Source: Paenibacillus oralis (GTDB lineage Bacteria > Bacillota > Bacilli > Paenibacillales > Paenibacillaceae). Taken from it: a DNA stretch of 64,000 bases. The stretch covers positions 1,495,571 to 1,559,570 of the forward strand of contig NZ_RRCN01000001.1 in NCBI RefSeq assembly GCF_003863965.1, written 5' to 3'. Under the pieces are notes generated by a model that worked only from the letters and a program-made list of their open reading frames with translations, did no database searches and was not told the DNA's origin. The translations under genes were made by a program, and so were the position numbers. Shown here one piece after another: positions 42,944 to 51,339 of this stretch. How positions within the stretch are numbered: position 1 is the first letter of the stretch; each line of letters begins with the position of its first letter.

Positions 42944-44452
42944 ATGAATCATTACGATGTGGTTGTCGTAGGCGCGGGGATCGGCGGATTGACCTGCGGG
43001 GCGAGATTGTCCGCCTTGGGTTACAAAGTCGCCGTGTTCGATCAGCATTATTTGCCCGGAGGGTATGCTACCAATTTCCAGCGCAAGGGATACACTTTTG
43101 ACGCGGCTTTGCACGGGGTTGGAGGGCTGGGCCAGGGGCAAGGTTTTTATCAAATTTTGCAGGCCAGCGGGGTCATGCGTCACATCCAACCTCTGCTCAA
43201 AGAATATCCTTATTCGTTCCGATGGAAAGGCGAAAAGTTCGACGTCCCCCAGGACGCCGACGCGTACCTGGCGCAGCTTGAGCGGCGTTTTCCGGAAGAG
43301 AAGGACGGGATTGCCCGCTTGTTTGCAGAAATCCGCCGGCTTTCCGCAGAAATGAAGTTCCTGAACGATCCCGGCATTCCCGGCTGGAAAAAAGCCCTCG
43401 GCTTTTTGGCCAAATGTCCGACGCTGGTCCAATGGTCCAAATTAACGACCGCGCAAGCGATCGGGCGGCATGTGAAGTCCGCGGAGTTCATGAACTTTTT
43501 TACCGTCCTCTGGCCTTATTACGGGTTGCCGCCGCAACAGCTTTCCGCGCTTTACTTTTTCATTCCCTGGCTAGGGTATCATCTCGAAGGCACTTACTAC
43601 ATCCAAGGCGGCGCCCAGGCCTTCTCCGATGCGCTCGTCTACGTAATCGAACAAAACGGAGGCAAGCTGCATCTCCGGCAGGAAGTGGCCGAAATCCTGA
43701 TTCACGGAAAAAAAGCCTGCGGAATCCGCACCCAAAAAGGGCAGGAATTCACGGCGGACTGGGTCGTTTCCAACGCCAGCCCCGAGCATACGCTGGGGCC
43801 TTTGATCCATCACCATCCGCGGGCCGAAAAATATCGAAAGCGCCTTGGGCAGCATGAAATCGGCCCATCGCTGACACAGCTTTATATCGGGTTGTCCTGC
43901 CATCCGGAAGAACTCGGCATTGTGGACGAAGACATTCTTCTGGTGGAGGAGACGGATCATCAGACCGATTACGATAACGCAACCCAAGGAAAATATGCCG
44001 CCGCCAATTTGGGATTAACCAACTACAACAAAATGGATCCCGCCTTAAACCGCCACGACCGCGGCGTGCTGACCGTTACCATGATTGACGATATCGCCAA
44101 CTGGCCGGAGCGGGGCGAAGCTTACACGCAGAAAAAGCAAGAGGTGACCGCCATCCTCCTGCAGCGCCTGGAAAGCTACTATCCCGGCATAAAGAAACGT
44201 ATCGCCATGCTGGAACTCGGCACGCCGCGCACCATGGAGCGTTACACGAAAAATCCGCGCGGCGCCGTTTACGGTTTTGCGCAAACTGTCAACCAATCCG
44301 GAATCAAGCGAACCGCGCGGAAGACCCCTTTTGCTGGCCTCTCTCTGGTCGGAGCGTGGACCCAACCCGGCGGAGGCTTCCAAGGCGCGGCCAACTCGGG
44401 TTTCCTTGAAGCCCAACGCATTCACAAAATGCTGGGAAAAAACCGGGGATAG
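42944..44452 (+). CDS. FAD-dependent phytoene desaturase/retinol saturase-like oxidoreductase
   Basis: 502 residues. The N-terminal dinucleotide motif DVVVVGAGIGGLTCGARL binds FAD, followed by the CrtI-type GGYATNFQRKGYTFDAALHGVGG. The C-terminal FAD-closing region is VGAWTQPGGGFQGAANSGF. Overall it resembles CrtI/CrtN/RetSat amine-oxidoreductases that saturate, desaturate or oxidise polyenes and related lipids. No carotenoid synthase gene is nearby, so a pigment role is uncertain. ATG 42944 lies after AAAGGGGATGG. The promoter carries a large palindrome, likely a TetR-family operator. Confidence 0.82.
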   Translation: MNHYDVVVVGAGIGGLTCGARLSALGYKVAVFDQHYLPGGYATNFQRKGYTFDAALHGVGGLGQGQGFYQILQASGVMRHIQPLLKEYPYSFRWKGEKFDVPQDADAYLAQLERRFPEEKDGIARLFAEIRRLSAEMKFLNDPGIPGWKKALGFLAKCPTLVQWSKLTTAQAIGRHVKSAEFMNFFTVLWPYYGLPPQQLSALYFFIPWLGYHLEGTYYIQGGAQAFSDALVYVIEQNGGKLHLRQEVAEILIHGKKACGIRTQKGQEFTADWVVSNASPEHTLGPLIHHHPRAEKYRKRLGQHEIGPSLTQLYIGLSCHPEELGIVDEDILLVEETDHQTDYDNATQGKYAAANLGLTNYNKMDPALNRHDRGVLTVTMIDDIANWPERGEAYTQKKQEVTAILLQRLESYYPGIKKRIAMLELGTPRTMERYTKNPRGAVYGFAQTVNQSGIKRTARKTPFAGLSLVGAWTQPGGGFQGAANSGFLEAQRIHKMLGKNRG

Positions 44453-44494
44453 ACGGCGGGGAATCCCATCGTCCCGGAAAATCAAATCCTTGCT

Positions 44495-45340
44495 TTATAG
44501 GAAGTGGCTCGTTTCCACAAAGCTTTTTTCCAGGGGAGACATCTCATACCCCGCGCGGGTAACCAAATATTTGTCCACATAGCGGAACGGTTCAGGAAGC
44601 TGGGCATATGCCGAAAAACCGTGCTGCATCACGATATTCTTGGACATCAAGGAGATGCCCATGCCAAGGGAGGTCAGCTGAAGGAGGGTATCCAGAATCC
44701 CAACTTCCGTGACTTCCCCTTTTTCAAGGTCAAGCTCGGCATACAGCCGTTCCAGAATTGCTGCGTACAAGCAGTCCCGGGTCAAAATGATCCAGTTCTC
44801 CCCGTGTAGACAGCTCTCCAGGCTCAGCCCGCTGGCGAACCTTTTGCCGATGAGCACCATCTCCTCCGTCCCCAGCTTTTTGTAACTCAACTGCGGCAAA
44901 TCGGTCCTGCCGATGGTGAAGGCCAAATCGATGTTGCCTTGGATCAATTCGTGCTCCATCGACAGCGTGGTCCCGGTCTTTAGCGTTACGGACAGATCGG
45001 CGTGGCTCTCATATAAGCGGGTTAAGGCGTCCGTAAGATCTTTGCCGAAGACGGATTGCATAGTACCCAGCCTAAGCTTCATCTCCCTCCGGCTCATATC
45101 CAGCTCGGTTTCTTCCCATAAAATGAGCATTTTTTTGTACTGACGGTACAGCTTCCGTCCCTCCGACGTCAGCTCCATGCCTTTGGCGCTCCGAATGAAC
45201 AGCTGCTGCCCGTAATGGGCTTCGATTTTTTTGATCTTGGCCGTCATGTTGGACTGCAGATGGTTCATTTTGATGGCTGCGGCAGACAGGCTTTTTAATT
45301 CGGCGACGGTAACGTAAGCTTTCATATTGTCAATATCCAT
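44495..45340 (-). CDS. LysR-family transcriptional regulator
   Basis: 281 residues. The N-terminal winged HTH (MKAYVTVAELKSLSAAAIKM, SNMTAKIKKIEAHYGQQLFIRSAKGMELT in form) and a two-lobed effector domain (LRLGTMQSVFGKDL onward) are typical LTTR. The start is ATG 45340, GGAGG five nt upstream; longer in-frame starts lack one. It is divergent from a Gfo/Idh/MocA oxidoreductase 116 nt away, the common LysR-target arrangement, so it probably regulates that gene. Confidence 0.88.
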   Translation of the reverse strand: MDIDNMKAYVTVAELKSLSAAAIKMNHLQSNMTAKIKKIEAHYGQQLFIRSAKGMELTSEGRKLYRQYKKMLILWEETELDMSRREMKLRLGTMQSVFGKDLTDALTRLYESHADLSVTLKTGTTLSMEHELIQGNIDLAFTIGRTDLPQLSYKKLGTEEMVLIGKRFASGLSLESCLHGENWIILTRDCLYAAILERLYAELDLEKGEVTEVGILDTLLQLTSLGMGISLMSKNIVMQHGFSAYAQLPEPFRYVDKYLVTRAGYEMSPLEKSFVETSHFL

Positions 45341-45456
45341 ACGGACCTCCAAGGTATCAAAAAAGATGATGACTCCATAAAAAACATGCATTATTCGTGA
45401 TGGATCAATCCCAGTATACTGAAACGGCAAAGGATCATAAAGACGGAAGGAGATAT

Positions 45457-46596
45457 ATGTTAGACATGAAAACGATGGGTTCAGCAGGTTCAGCAAAAAT
45501 ACGCACAGGGATCATCGGAGGCTCGTTAAACAATCAATGGGCTAGCCGGACTCATATTCCGGCCCTTACCCAAAGCACATGCCATGAAATTACCGTCATT
45601 GCCACCTCGAATATGGCATCTGCCAAGGAGAGTGCCGCTGCACTGGGTGTCTCCCAGGCTTTCGACGACTATCGGGAACTGGTGCGGTCCGAAAATGTGG
45701 ATTTGGTGGTCGTCAGCGTCAAGGTTCCCCATCATTACGAAATGATCAAGGAGGCCATCGCCGCAGGAAAACATGTATACAGCGAATGGCCGCTTACCGT
45801 CACGTCGGAAGAGGCGGAGGAACTGGCGGAGCTGGCTTCCCAAAAAGGGATTCACCATGCGGTCGGCTTGCAGGCTAGACAATCGCCTGCGCTGCTGGAT
45901 GCAAAGAACCGCATTTCGCGCGGAGACATCGGACGGGTGTTATCCGCCTCCATGTTGGTATCCACACCGGGCAAGGGAGGGTTTACGGAACAAAACGCCA
46001 TCTATCTGCTCCAAGAAAAGTATGGGGCTACCCTGCTATCGATTAACGGGGGACACTCGCTTGACGCGCTTAGCTTTGTGCTGGGAGATTTGAAAGAAGT
46101 TTACGCAACCATGAACAGCAATTATTCAGAGGCTAAGGTGCTGGGAACCGGGGAAACCGTGCCGAAAGATACGGCCGATCAAATCATGGTTCACGGCATG
46201 CTCGAAAGCGGCGCATCAGTATCGGTCCATATTCAGGGCGGAACCTATCCCAAATTTGAATTGGAGATTCAAGGAGAGAAAGGGGTCATTCGCCTTTCCC
46301 AGCCCCAGTCCCAAGGTCATGTTCAGTTCGGGGGATTGGTGGCCGAGCAGGCGCTATATCCGTCAGGACACCTTGGGAGTTACGGAGATCAGGAGACACT
46401 CCAAAGGGTGTTCGATGAGACCGAAGATGGTTCAGTGACCGTGAATCAGGTTTTGAAGGCTCACCAGGCGCTGGCAGAGGATATCCGCCAGGGGACGTTT
46501 CAGGCCCCCGGTTTTTATGAGGCCGCCCGCCTGCACCGTCTGCTGGAAACGATTCGGCAATCCGCCCTTACCGGCGAACGGCTCAGCATAATCTAA
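45457..46596 (+). CDS. Gfo/Idh/MocA-family NAD(P)-dependent oxidoreductase
   Basis: 379 residues. The N-terminal Rossmann motif TGIIGGSLNNQWASRTHIPAL is followed by VVVSVKVPHHYEMIKEAI, AGKHVYSEWPLTV (the family's E-K-P motif has W for K: SEWP) and a C-terminal alpha/beta domain. The W in place of the usual catalytic Lys (EKP) is seen in GFO-like and galactose-repressor-like (Gal80) members, so catalysis cannot be assumed. The start is ATG 45457 after GGAAGGAG. Divergent from the LysR gene. Confidence 0.85.
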   Translation: MLDMKTMGSAGSAKIRTGIIGGSLNNQWASRTHIPALTQSTCHEITVIATSNMASAKESAAALGVSQAFDDYRELVRSENVDLVVVSVKVPHHYEMIKEAIAAGKHVYSEWPLTVTSEEAEELAELASQKGIHHAVGLQARQSPALLDAKNRISRGDIGRVLSASMLVSTPGKGGFTEQNAIYLLQEKYGATLLSINGGHSLDALSFVLGDLKEVYATMNSNYSEAKVLGTGETVPKDTADQIMVHGMLESGASVSVHIQGGTYPKFELEIQGEKGVIRLSQPQSQGHVQFGGLVAEQALYPSGHLGSYGDQETLQRVFDETEDGSVTVNQVLKAHQALAEDIRQGTFQAPGFYEAARLHRLLETIRQSALTGERLSII

Positions 46597-46627
46597 TCGG
46601 GACGAGCCAATTTGAACCGTTAGCGAT

Positions 46628-47455
46628 TTAGTCATGAAACGCATGCTCGAAGGCGCGGATGCATTTGCCGTCCTTCGAGCTGTCCAATACCGCGAACCGG
46701 ATTTCCGTGAATAACGATCCCCAGCCCTCATCTTCCAGCAGCTCCCGCCACCAGCGGGCCACCTCCACCGGATCGTTGCGGAACACGCCGCAGCCGTACG
46801 CTCCCAGGATGAGATGCGTGTCGCCTTTGTTGGCGAAGATCGCCAGGGATAGCCGCATCCGGTCTTTCATCACACGTTTTGCTTCTACCGTATCCTCTCC
46901 CTTAAGCAGAACCTGTCCGTAGTTGACGGCGGGCAGCGTCAAGACGGAAGCCGTAACCGGCCGTTCCAACAGCTTAAACCTTTCGTCGCGGAAAAAGACC
47001 ACATCGGGCGAGTAAATGGCATGGTCCGTGTACATCATGGACCGGCAGGCGCGATTCGCGGCATAGTAGCCTTCGTTGCGCAGCTGGGTTTCGTACAGTC
47101 CGCTGGAAGCCGCCAGACTCTCCTCCTGGGCCATCGCACCGTTCAGAAACCCGCCGCCCGGATTTTTGGCGCTGGCGAAGTTCAGTACGCCGACCCGGTC
47201 TTGGCCCGCTGCCGCAAAATCCAGGATCGCTTTTACGGTGGCCTCGTTCGCGACGGGATATTTCGCAGCTTCCTGTGATCGCGGCAGCATACGATAAGTT
47301 CTTACCAGCTCTGCCCCCTGGTCGGGAGTGATCAACTGGCTGCCTTCTTCCGAACGCTTCTGCGCCGCGGCAAAATCGACCCGGCGTCCTTCATATTCAT
47401 AGAAGCCTTGCCGCTGGATCCGCAAGGTGTCCCCGGCAATTCCTTTTCGCTTCAT
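46628..47455 (-). CDS. Bacterial PARG-type macrodomain protein (TIGR02452 / DUF2263)
   Basis: 275 residues. A helical N-terminal region precedes a macrodomain with the bacterial poly(ADP-ribose) glycohydrolase signature: NFASAKNPGGGFLNGAMAQEES (the GGG-x(6-8)-QEE motif, two catalytic Glu), then LTLPAVNYG and LILGAYGCGVFRNDP. It removes ADP-ribose from proteins or hydrolyses PAR chains. The ATG at 47455 overlaps (ATGA) the stop of a 47-codon ORF. It is the last gene of an operon with NAD salvage enzymes, which fits recycling of ADP-ribose-linked NAD pools. Confidence 0.82.
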   Translation of the reverse strand: MKRKGIAGDTLRIQRQGFYEYEGRRVDFAAAQKRSEEGSQLITPDQGAELVRTYRMLPRSQEAAKYPVANEATVKAILDFAAAGQDRVGVLNFASAKNPGGGFLNGAMAQEESLAASSGLYETQLRNEGYYAANRACRSMMYTDHAIYSPDVVFFRDERFKLLERPVTASVLTLPAVNYGQVLLKGEDTVEAKRVMKDRMRLSLAIFANKGDTHLILGAYGCGVFRNDPVEVARWWRELLEDEGWGSLFTEIRFAVLDSSKDGKCIRAFEHAFHD

Positions 47456-47595
47456 TTTCTTTCCCCTTCTTCCCTTAAAATTTCGTCCCGCGCTTCGGTC
47501 AGCGCGAAGCCCAGCAGGTTTTTGCCCCGCCATTTCGCCGGATTCTCCACATCCGGGTTGGACTGTCCCGTGAACTCTTCAATTCCGTAAATCAT
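47452..47595 (-). CDS. 47-aa small protein, coupled between the Nudix regulator and PARG genes
   Basis: ATG 47595 overlaps by ATGA the stop of the Nudix gene, has GGAGG upstream, and its TGA overlaps by ATGA the start of the PARG gene. The peptide begins MIYGIEEFTGQSNPD, has KWRGKNLLGFALTEARDE centrally, and is hydrophilic and probably helical at its end. The two exact overlaps show it belongs to the operon and is translated. I do not recognise a family; it could be a stand-alone small protein or the remains of a longer domain. Confidence 0.65.
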   Translation of the reverse strand: MIYGIEEFTGQSNPDVENPAKWRGKNLLGFALTEARDEILREEGERK

Positions 47596-48494
47596 CGGTA
47601 ATCCTCCATATTTCTTCGAAATAAACGCGATGGCCGGTGGCCCGCATTTTCCGTGTAATGATCCGTTTCCGCAACGAGGTCGGCCACTTTGCGCCGGAAA
47701 GCCGCTTTCAGCAGCTCTTTATCCAAAATCACCTCGTAAACCTGCTGCAGCTCTGTTAAGGTAAACAGCTTCGGCATCAAATTGAAAGCAATATCGGTGT
47801 AATTCACCTTTCCCCGCAACCGCTCGACAGCGTAGGCAATAATTTTTGCATGATCAAATGCCAGTCCGTCATTGGAAATGATAGAATATGAGGTGGCCGT
47901 CGAAGCCGGCTTCGCCGTCACCGTCCGCTCCACGACCGCGGCGAGTTCAACCTCGCCGGAGCTCAGCCGAAGCTCATACTGCAGCGCCTTGATGAAACCG
48001 CCATCGATCAATTCCTTCCGCTCCCGCAGCAGCCGGTAGGACACCTTGAACCAGGCGGCATCGTCAGCGTCGTCTCCCGCCTGCAGCTGCAATTGGCTGC
48101 TGTCCGCCAGCGCCATATAACTGCAGCTCATCACCCAGGTGCGGGGATCGCGTCCCACGTCGCTGAACGTATACAGCTGCTCCAAATAAACGTCGTCCAC
48201 GCCGGTTTCCTCCTGCAGCTCACGCGCCGCGGCCTGTTCTGTCGTCTCATCCGGCCGGACGAAACCGCCCGGCAGCGCCCACTGACCCAAAAAGGGATGT
48301 CCGCCCCGCCGAATGAGCAGAACCCTCAGCTCCTTCTCCGGGAGCTTGCGGTAACTGTCCGCATCCGCGTCCGTCACGGTGAAAATAACCATATCCGCCG
48401 CCACCGAGGGCCGCTCGTAATCCCCCGGCGAATAGCGCTGCAAAAACTCGCTTTCCGTTAGCCCGTCGCGATCCAACATGTCCACTAACTCCAC
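47592..48494 (-). CDS. Nudix domain / winged-helix regulator, NrtR-like
   Basis: 300 residues. A Nudix domain with the box GGFVRPDETTEQAAARELQEETGV in form (key: G, then E, then REL-EETG) follows LIRRGGHPFLGQWALPGG. From ~225 a C-terminal winged-helix-like domain (FTLTELQQVYEVILDKEL, FRRKVADLVAET) matches the NrtR layout. NrtR proteins sense ADP-ribose and repress NAD biosynthesis and salvage genes. Its place in an operon with pnuC, nadR and a PARG-type enzyme supports this. The start may be GTG 48494 or ATG 48479; the latter has the better-spaced GGTGGAG. Confidence 0.85.
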   Translation of the reverse strand: MELVDMLDRDGLTESEFLQRYSPGDYERPSVAADMVIFTVTDADADSYRKLPEKELRVLLIRRGGHPFLGQWALPGGFVRPDETTEQAAARELQEETGVDDVYLEQLYTFSDVGRDPRTWVMSCSYMALADSSQLQLQAGDDADDAAWFKVSYRLLRERKELIDGGFIKALQYELRLSSGEVELAAVVERTVTAKPASTATSYSIISNDGLAFDHAKIIAYAVERLRGKVNYTDIAFNLMPKLFTLTELQQVYEVILDKELLKAAFRRKVADLVAETDHYTENAGHRPSRLFRRNMEDYR

Positions 48495-48512
48495 CCGCCT
48501 CTTTTTTTTACT

Positions 48513-49514
48513 TCATTCCCCAAAATAATTGCTGTACGGCTTGAAGCCGGCCAGCACCTCATCCACTTTGCGCATCCGCTCCTCCAGGCTTCCCCGCAGC
48601 GTAATGAAGGGAATCCGGCGCTCCTGCAAATCGGCAATAATCTGTCTGTGAAAAACATGCCGCTTCTGATCCCCGCTGCGGTCCCACGTATCATCATAAG
48701 GGATATCGTCGTCGCACAGGAAAAACAGGTCGTATCTCTGCGCGTTTTCCAGAGCGATCCGGGTTAGCAGCTCCGGCGCCCGTCCATGGTAGTCCAAAGC
48801 AAACATATACGTGGTAATCGCATTGGTATCGACAAAAAGATACCGGTTCGCCCGAAGCAAAACCTGCTCCTCCCGCTCAATATGCCCAAGTGCGATTTCA
48901 TCGAACGCCTCGAGGCCGATCCTGCGGTTCACCTGATGCTCGGTCCAGTAATCGCGCCCGTACTCGCTGGCGAATGTCGTCCCATACCGCGCTGCGAGCG
49001 CCTCGGTGATCGTCGATTTGCCGGTCGACATCGCTCCCACAAACACCACCTTCGTGATTAAATCCCGGTAAACAACGTCGCTGATAAACTTCCGGTATTT
49101 ATACGGATCGGACCGGATCATCGTCGCCGAGATCGGGACTTCCCTGCGCGCTTCATCCACCCTTCTGTCCACCGCGCCCAACGCAAGGCTCATGTGCTCC
49201 CCGTAAAACTCGCTGGAATAAAAATGCGTCACCTGCTCGCCTTTCAGCAAGCCCAAAATATATTGCTCTTCCCGGATTTCGTGCTCGCGGTCGTTCGAAT
49301 ACCCGTCCGGACCGTCCCAAGCTTCAATCACCCTGACCGCCGGATAGAGCTTGCGAATCCAGCCCGCCCGAATATGCAGCGGAACCGGCATCACATCCGT
49401 CTCATAAATAACGACGATCAGCTCATCCACCTCTTGCAGCGCCGTTTCGATCATGAACTGATGACCTTTGTGCAGCGGCGCAAATTTCCCTAACGTTAAT
49501 CCCAGCGTTTTCAT
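48513..49514 (-). CDS. nadR: NadR-type NMN adenylyltransferase / nicotinamide riboside kinase
   Basis: 333 residues. The N-terminal nucleotidyltransferase has GKFAPLHKGHQFMIETA (the HxGH motif) and ISATMIRSDPYKY. The C-terminal kinase has the P-loop VGAMSTGKSTI, FVDTNAITTYMFALDYHGR and the lid region. Together they phosphorylate nicotinamide riboside and adenylate NMN to NAD. The N-terminal HTH of enterobacterial NadR is absent, as expected when a separate regulator (NrtR-like) is present. ATG 49514 overlaps (ATGA) the pnuC stop and has AAAGGAG upstream. Confidence 0.92.
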   Translation of the reverse strand: MKTLGLTLGKFAPLHKGHQFMIETALQEVDELIVVIYETDVMPVPLHIRAGWIRKLYPAVRVIEAWDGPDGYSNDREHEIREEQYILGLLKGEQVTHFYSSEFYGEHMSLALGAVDRRVDEARREVPISATMIRSDPYKYRKFISDVVYRDLITKVVFVGAMSTGKSTITEALAARYGTTFASEYGRDYWTEHQVNRRIGLEAFDEIALGHIEREEQVLLRANRYLFVDTNAITTYMFALDYHGRAPELLTRIALENAQRYDLFFLCDDDIPYDDTWDRSGDQKRHVFHRQIIADLQERRIPFITLRGSLEERMRKVDEVLAGFKPYSNYFGE

Positions 49515-50188
49515 GCCAGACTCTCCTTTGCTCCTTTGTTCCAATTGTAGTAGCCGTATATCGCGTTGATCAGGTATGCGCTCCACATCACAATCATCAG
49601 CACGCCGTCCGGGCTGCCTTCCAGCGTTCTGATCGCCCACAGCAGCACCGTGAACATGTTCAGCACAATATAAACGAGCCATTGCTCTTTAAACCGCTTC
49701 ACCATCAACATCGTCGCGACAATCGACAACACGGTCGTAATGGCATCGATATAAGGGGAGTTTTGCCCCGGAATAAACGATAATCCGTACCCGAGCAGCA
49801 CGCTGCCCAGGACACAAGCGGCGGCCACAAGCGCTAAGCCTCTAACATCCATCTGCCGCATCGACAACTTGCCCCCATGGCGGTGATTCCTCCACATCAG
49901 GAAACCGATGACGTTCATCGGAACAAAAAACAGCAGATTCAACATCACTTCGCCAAACAAACCGTTGACATACGCCAGATAAGCGTAGCCGAACGTATTG
50001 TACATCCCGAACCCATAGGTCATCAGATTGCCTTTGGCCGCAAAAACCACGCACAGCACTCCCGTAATGAACACCGTAAAACCAAATAAAGAATCCTTCA
50101 TCAACACCGTGAGCGCGATCGCGATTCCGGTGAATAGTACCAACCAGGTCATTTCGAATAAGCTCCAATTGCCCAACCCTTTTTTCAT
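49511..50188 (-). CDS. pnuC: PnuC-family nicotinamide riboside transporter
   Basis: 225 residues, about seven membrane helices. Family landmarks are NTFGYAYLAYVNGLFGEVMLNL in form (NTFGYAYLA, GEVMLN), PMNVIGFLMW, DAITTVLSIVATMLM and the C-terminal WLVYIVLNMFTVLLWA. It facilitates diffusion of nicotinamide riboside, which NadR traps by phosphorylation. It is the first gene of the operon; GAGGGG lies before ATG 50188. A hairpin and a 23-bp near-palindrome lie in its leader. Confidence 0.92.
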   Translation of the reverse strand: MKKGLGNWSLFEMTWLVLFTGIAIALTVLMKDSLFGFTVFITGVLCVVFAAKGNLMTYGFGMYNTFGYAYLAYVNGLFGEVMLNLLFFVPMNVIGFLMWRNHRHGGKLSMRQMDVRGLALVAAACVLGSVLLGYGLSFIPGQNSPYIDAITTVLSIVATMLMVKRFKEQWLVYIVLNMFTVLLWAIRTLEGSPDGVLMIVMWSAYLINAIYGYYNWNKGAKESLA

Positions 50189-50206
50189 GTTGCATCCCCT
50201 CGGCTC

Positions 50207-50251
50207 CTGTACTTCTTAGTACAGTTCTGATAATAACAATTTGTTAATATC
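50207..50251 (-). promoter_or_regulatory. Candidate NrtR-like operator and leader hairpin before pnuC
   Basis: A 23-bp near-palindrome at 50229-50251 has arms GATAnTAACAA and TTGTTAnTATC (one mismatched pair). Just downstream, CTGTACT TTCT-type hairpin sequence (50207-50224, 7-bp stem CTGTACT/AGTACAG, loop of 4) lies before the ribosome site. The palindrome is placed where a repressor of the operon would bind; binding by the Nudix regulator is inference. Confidence 0.45.
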
Positions 50252-50381
50252 AAAAATAACAGAAGAACAATTGCAGGTCAAGCGATTTTTTCATGGCGAC
50301 AGTGTTACATAATGCTTTGAAACGAAGAGTGAAGCTGTAATATAATGGATGATAGCCATCTTTTAAGGAGGATGATAGATA

Positions 50382-51101
50382 ATGGATTTGCAAAACAAAA
50401 CGGCGATTATTACCGGCGCAGGCAAAGGAATCGGGAAGGAGGCCGCATTGGCCCTGGCGAAAGAAGGGGTTAAGCTCGGTCTGCTCGCCAGAACAAGTGC
50501 GGATCTCGAAGCGCTGCAAGGCGAGTTGAAGCGTACATATGGAGTAGACTCTTACTACGCTGCAGCCGATGTCTCCAATCAAGCAGAAGTTAATGCAGCG
50601 GTAAGCCAGTTGATTGAACAGTTGGGTTCGGCTGATATTTTGATCAATAACGCGGGGATCGCCCAGTTCGGCACGTTGCTCGATATGGACCCTGCGGAGT
50701 GGGAACGGATCATTCAAGTGAATCTTATGGGGACGTATTATGTTTCCCGCGCCGTACTGCCAACGATGATTAAGCAAAACCAGGGTACCATTCTCAATGT
50801 GGCCTCCACCGCTGGAGAAAAAGGTTTTGCCACCGGCTCCGCTTACTGCGCTTCCAAATTCGGCGTGCTGGGACTAACGGAGTCTCTGCTGCAGGAGGTG
50901 CGAAAGTTCAACATCCGCGTCACCGCCTTGACCCCGAGCACCGTCAACACGGAATTGGCCGTCAAAGCCGGCCTGAAAATCGGCGACGAAGACCGGATGA
51001 TGCAGCCGGAGGACGTGGCCGAATTGATTACCGCCACCCTGAAGCTGCCGCAGCGCGTATTCATCAAATCCGCCGGCATCTGGACAACCAACCCGCAATA
51101 A
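50382..51101 (+). CDS. Short-chain dehydrogenase/reductase (FabG-like 3-ketoacyl reductase)
   Basis: 239 residues. The cofactor motif TGAGKGIGKEAA, the structural NNAG (INNAGIAQFG), the catalytic Ser in LNVASTAG and the YxxxK motif (SAYCASKFG) are all intact, with a 3-ketoacyl-ACP reductase-like overall shape. The basic residue after the second strand (ARTSAD) suggests NADPH. ATG 50382 has AAGGAGG upstream. Monocistronic; the physiological substrate is unknown. Confidence 0.88.
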   Translation: MDLQNKTAIITGAGKGIGKEAALALAKEGVKLGLLARTSADLEALQGELKRTYGVDSYYAAADVSNQAEVNAAVSQLIEQLGSADILINNAGIAQFGTLLDMDPAEWERIIQVNLMGTYYVSRAVLPTMIKQNQGTILNVASTAGEKGFATGSAYCASKFGVLGLTESLLQEVRKFNIRVTALTPSTVNTELAVKAGLKIGDEDRMMQPEDVAELITATLKLPQRVFIKSAGIWTTNPQ

Positions 51102-51105
51102 ACTG

Positions 51106-51148
51106 GAAACGCCAGAAGCTCAAGGCCACCCCCGAGCTCTGGCGTTTC
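51106..51148 (+). terminator. Terminator-like hairpin after the SDR gene
   Basis: GAAACGCCAGA-AGCTC pairs with GAGCT-CTGGCGTTTC (one bulge) just after the stop. The T-run is poor. Confidence 0.5.
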
Positions 51149-51283
51149 TGCTTAAGGAAAGTGAACGGGAACAAATTATGTCTGATCGACGCCAAAAAGA
51201 AAACCGCCCGGGAAAATTCTCATCATTAAATTAAGACACTGGTCCAAACCGTAAGTTCTGGAAAATCATACACTGGACTAGAT

Positions 51284-51325
51284 TGAACTGACGTCGGTAT
51301 ATTTCGGCGTCAGTTCATTTTTATT
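51284..51325 (+). terminator. Rho-independent terminator
   Basis: TGAACTGACG and CGTCAGTTCA form a 10-bp stem, then TTTTTATTT. It sits between the SDR gene and the convergent GerPC-like gene. The stretch 51149-51283 shows no gene. Confidence 0.7.
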
Positions 51326-51339
51326 TATCCCTAATGATT

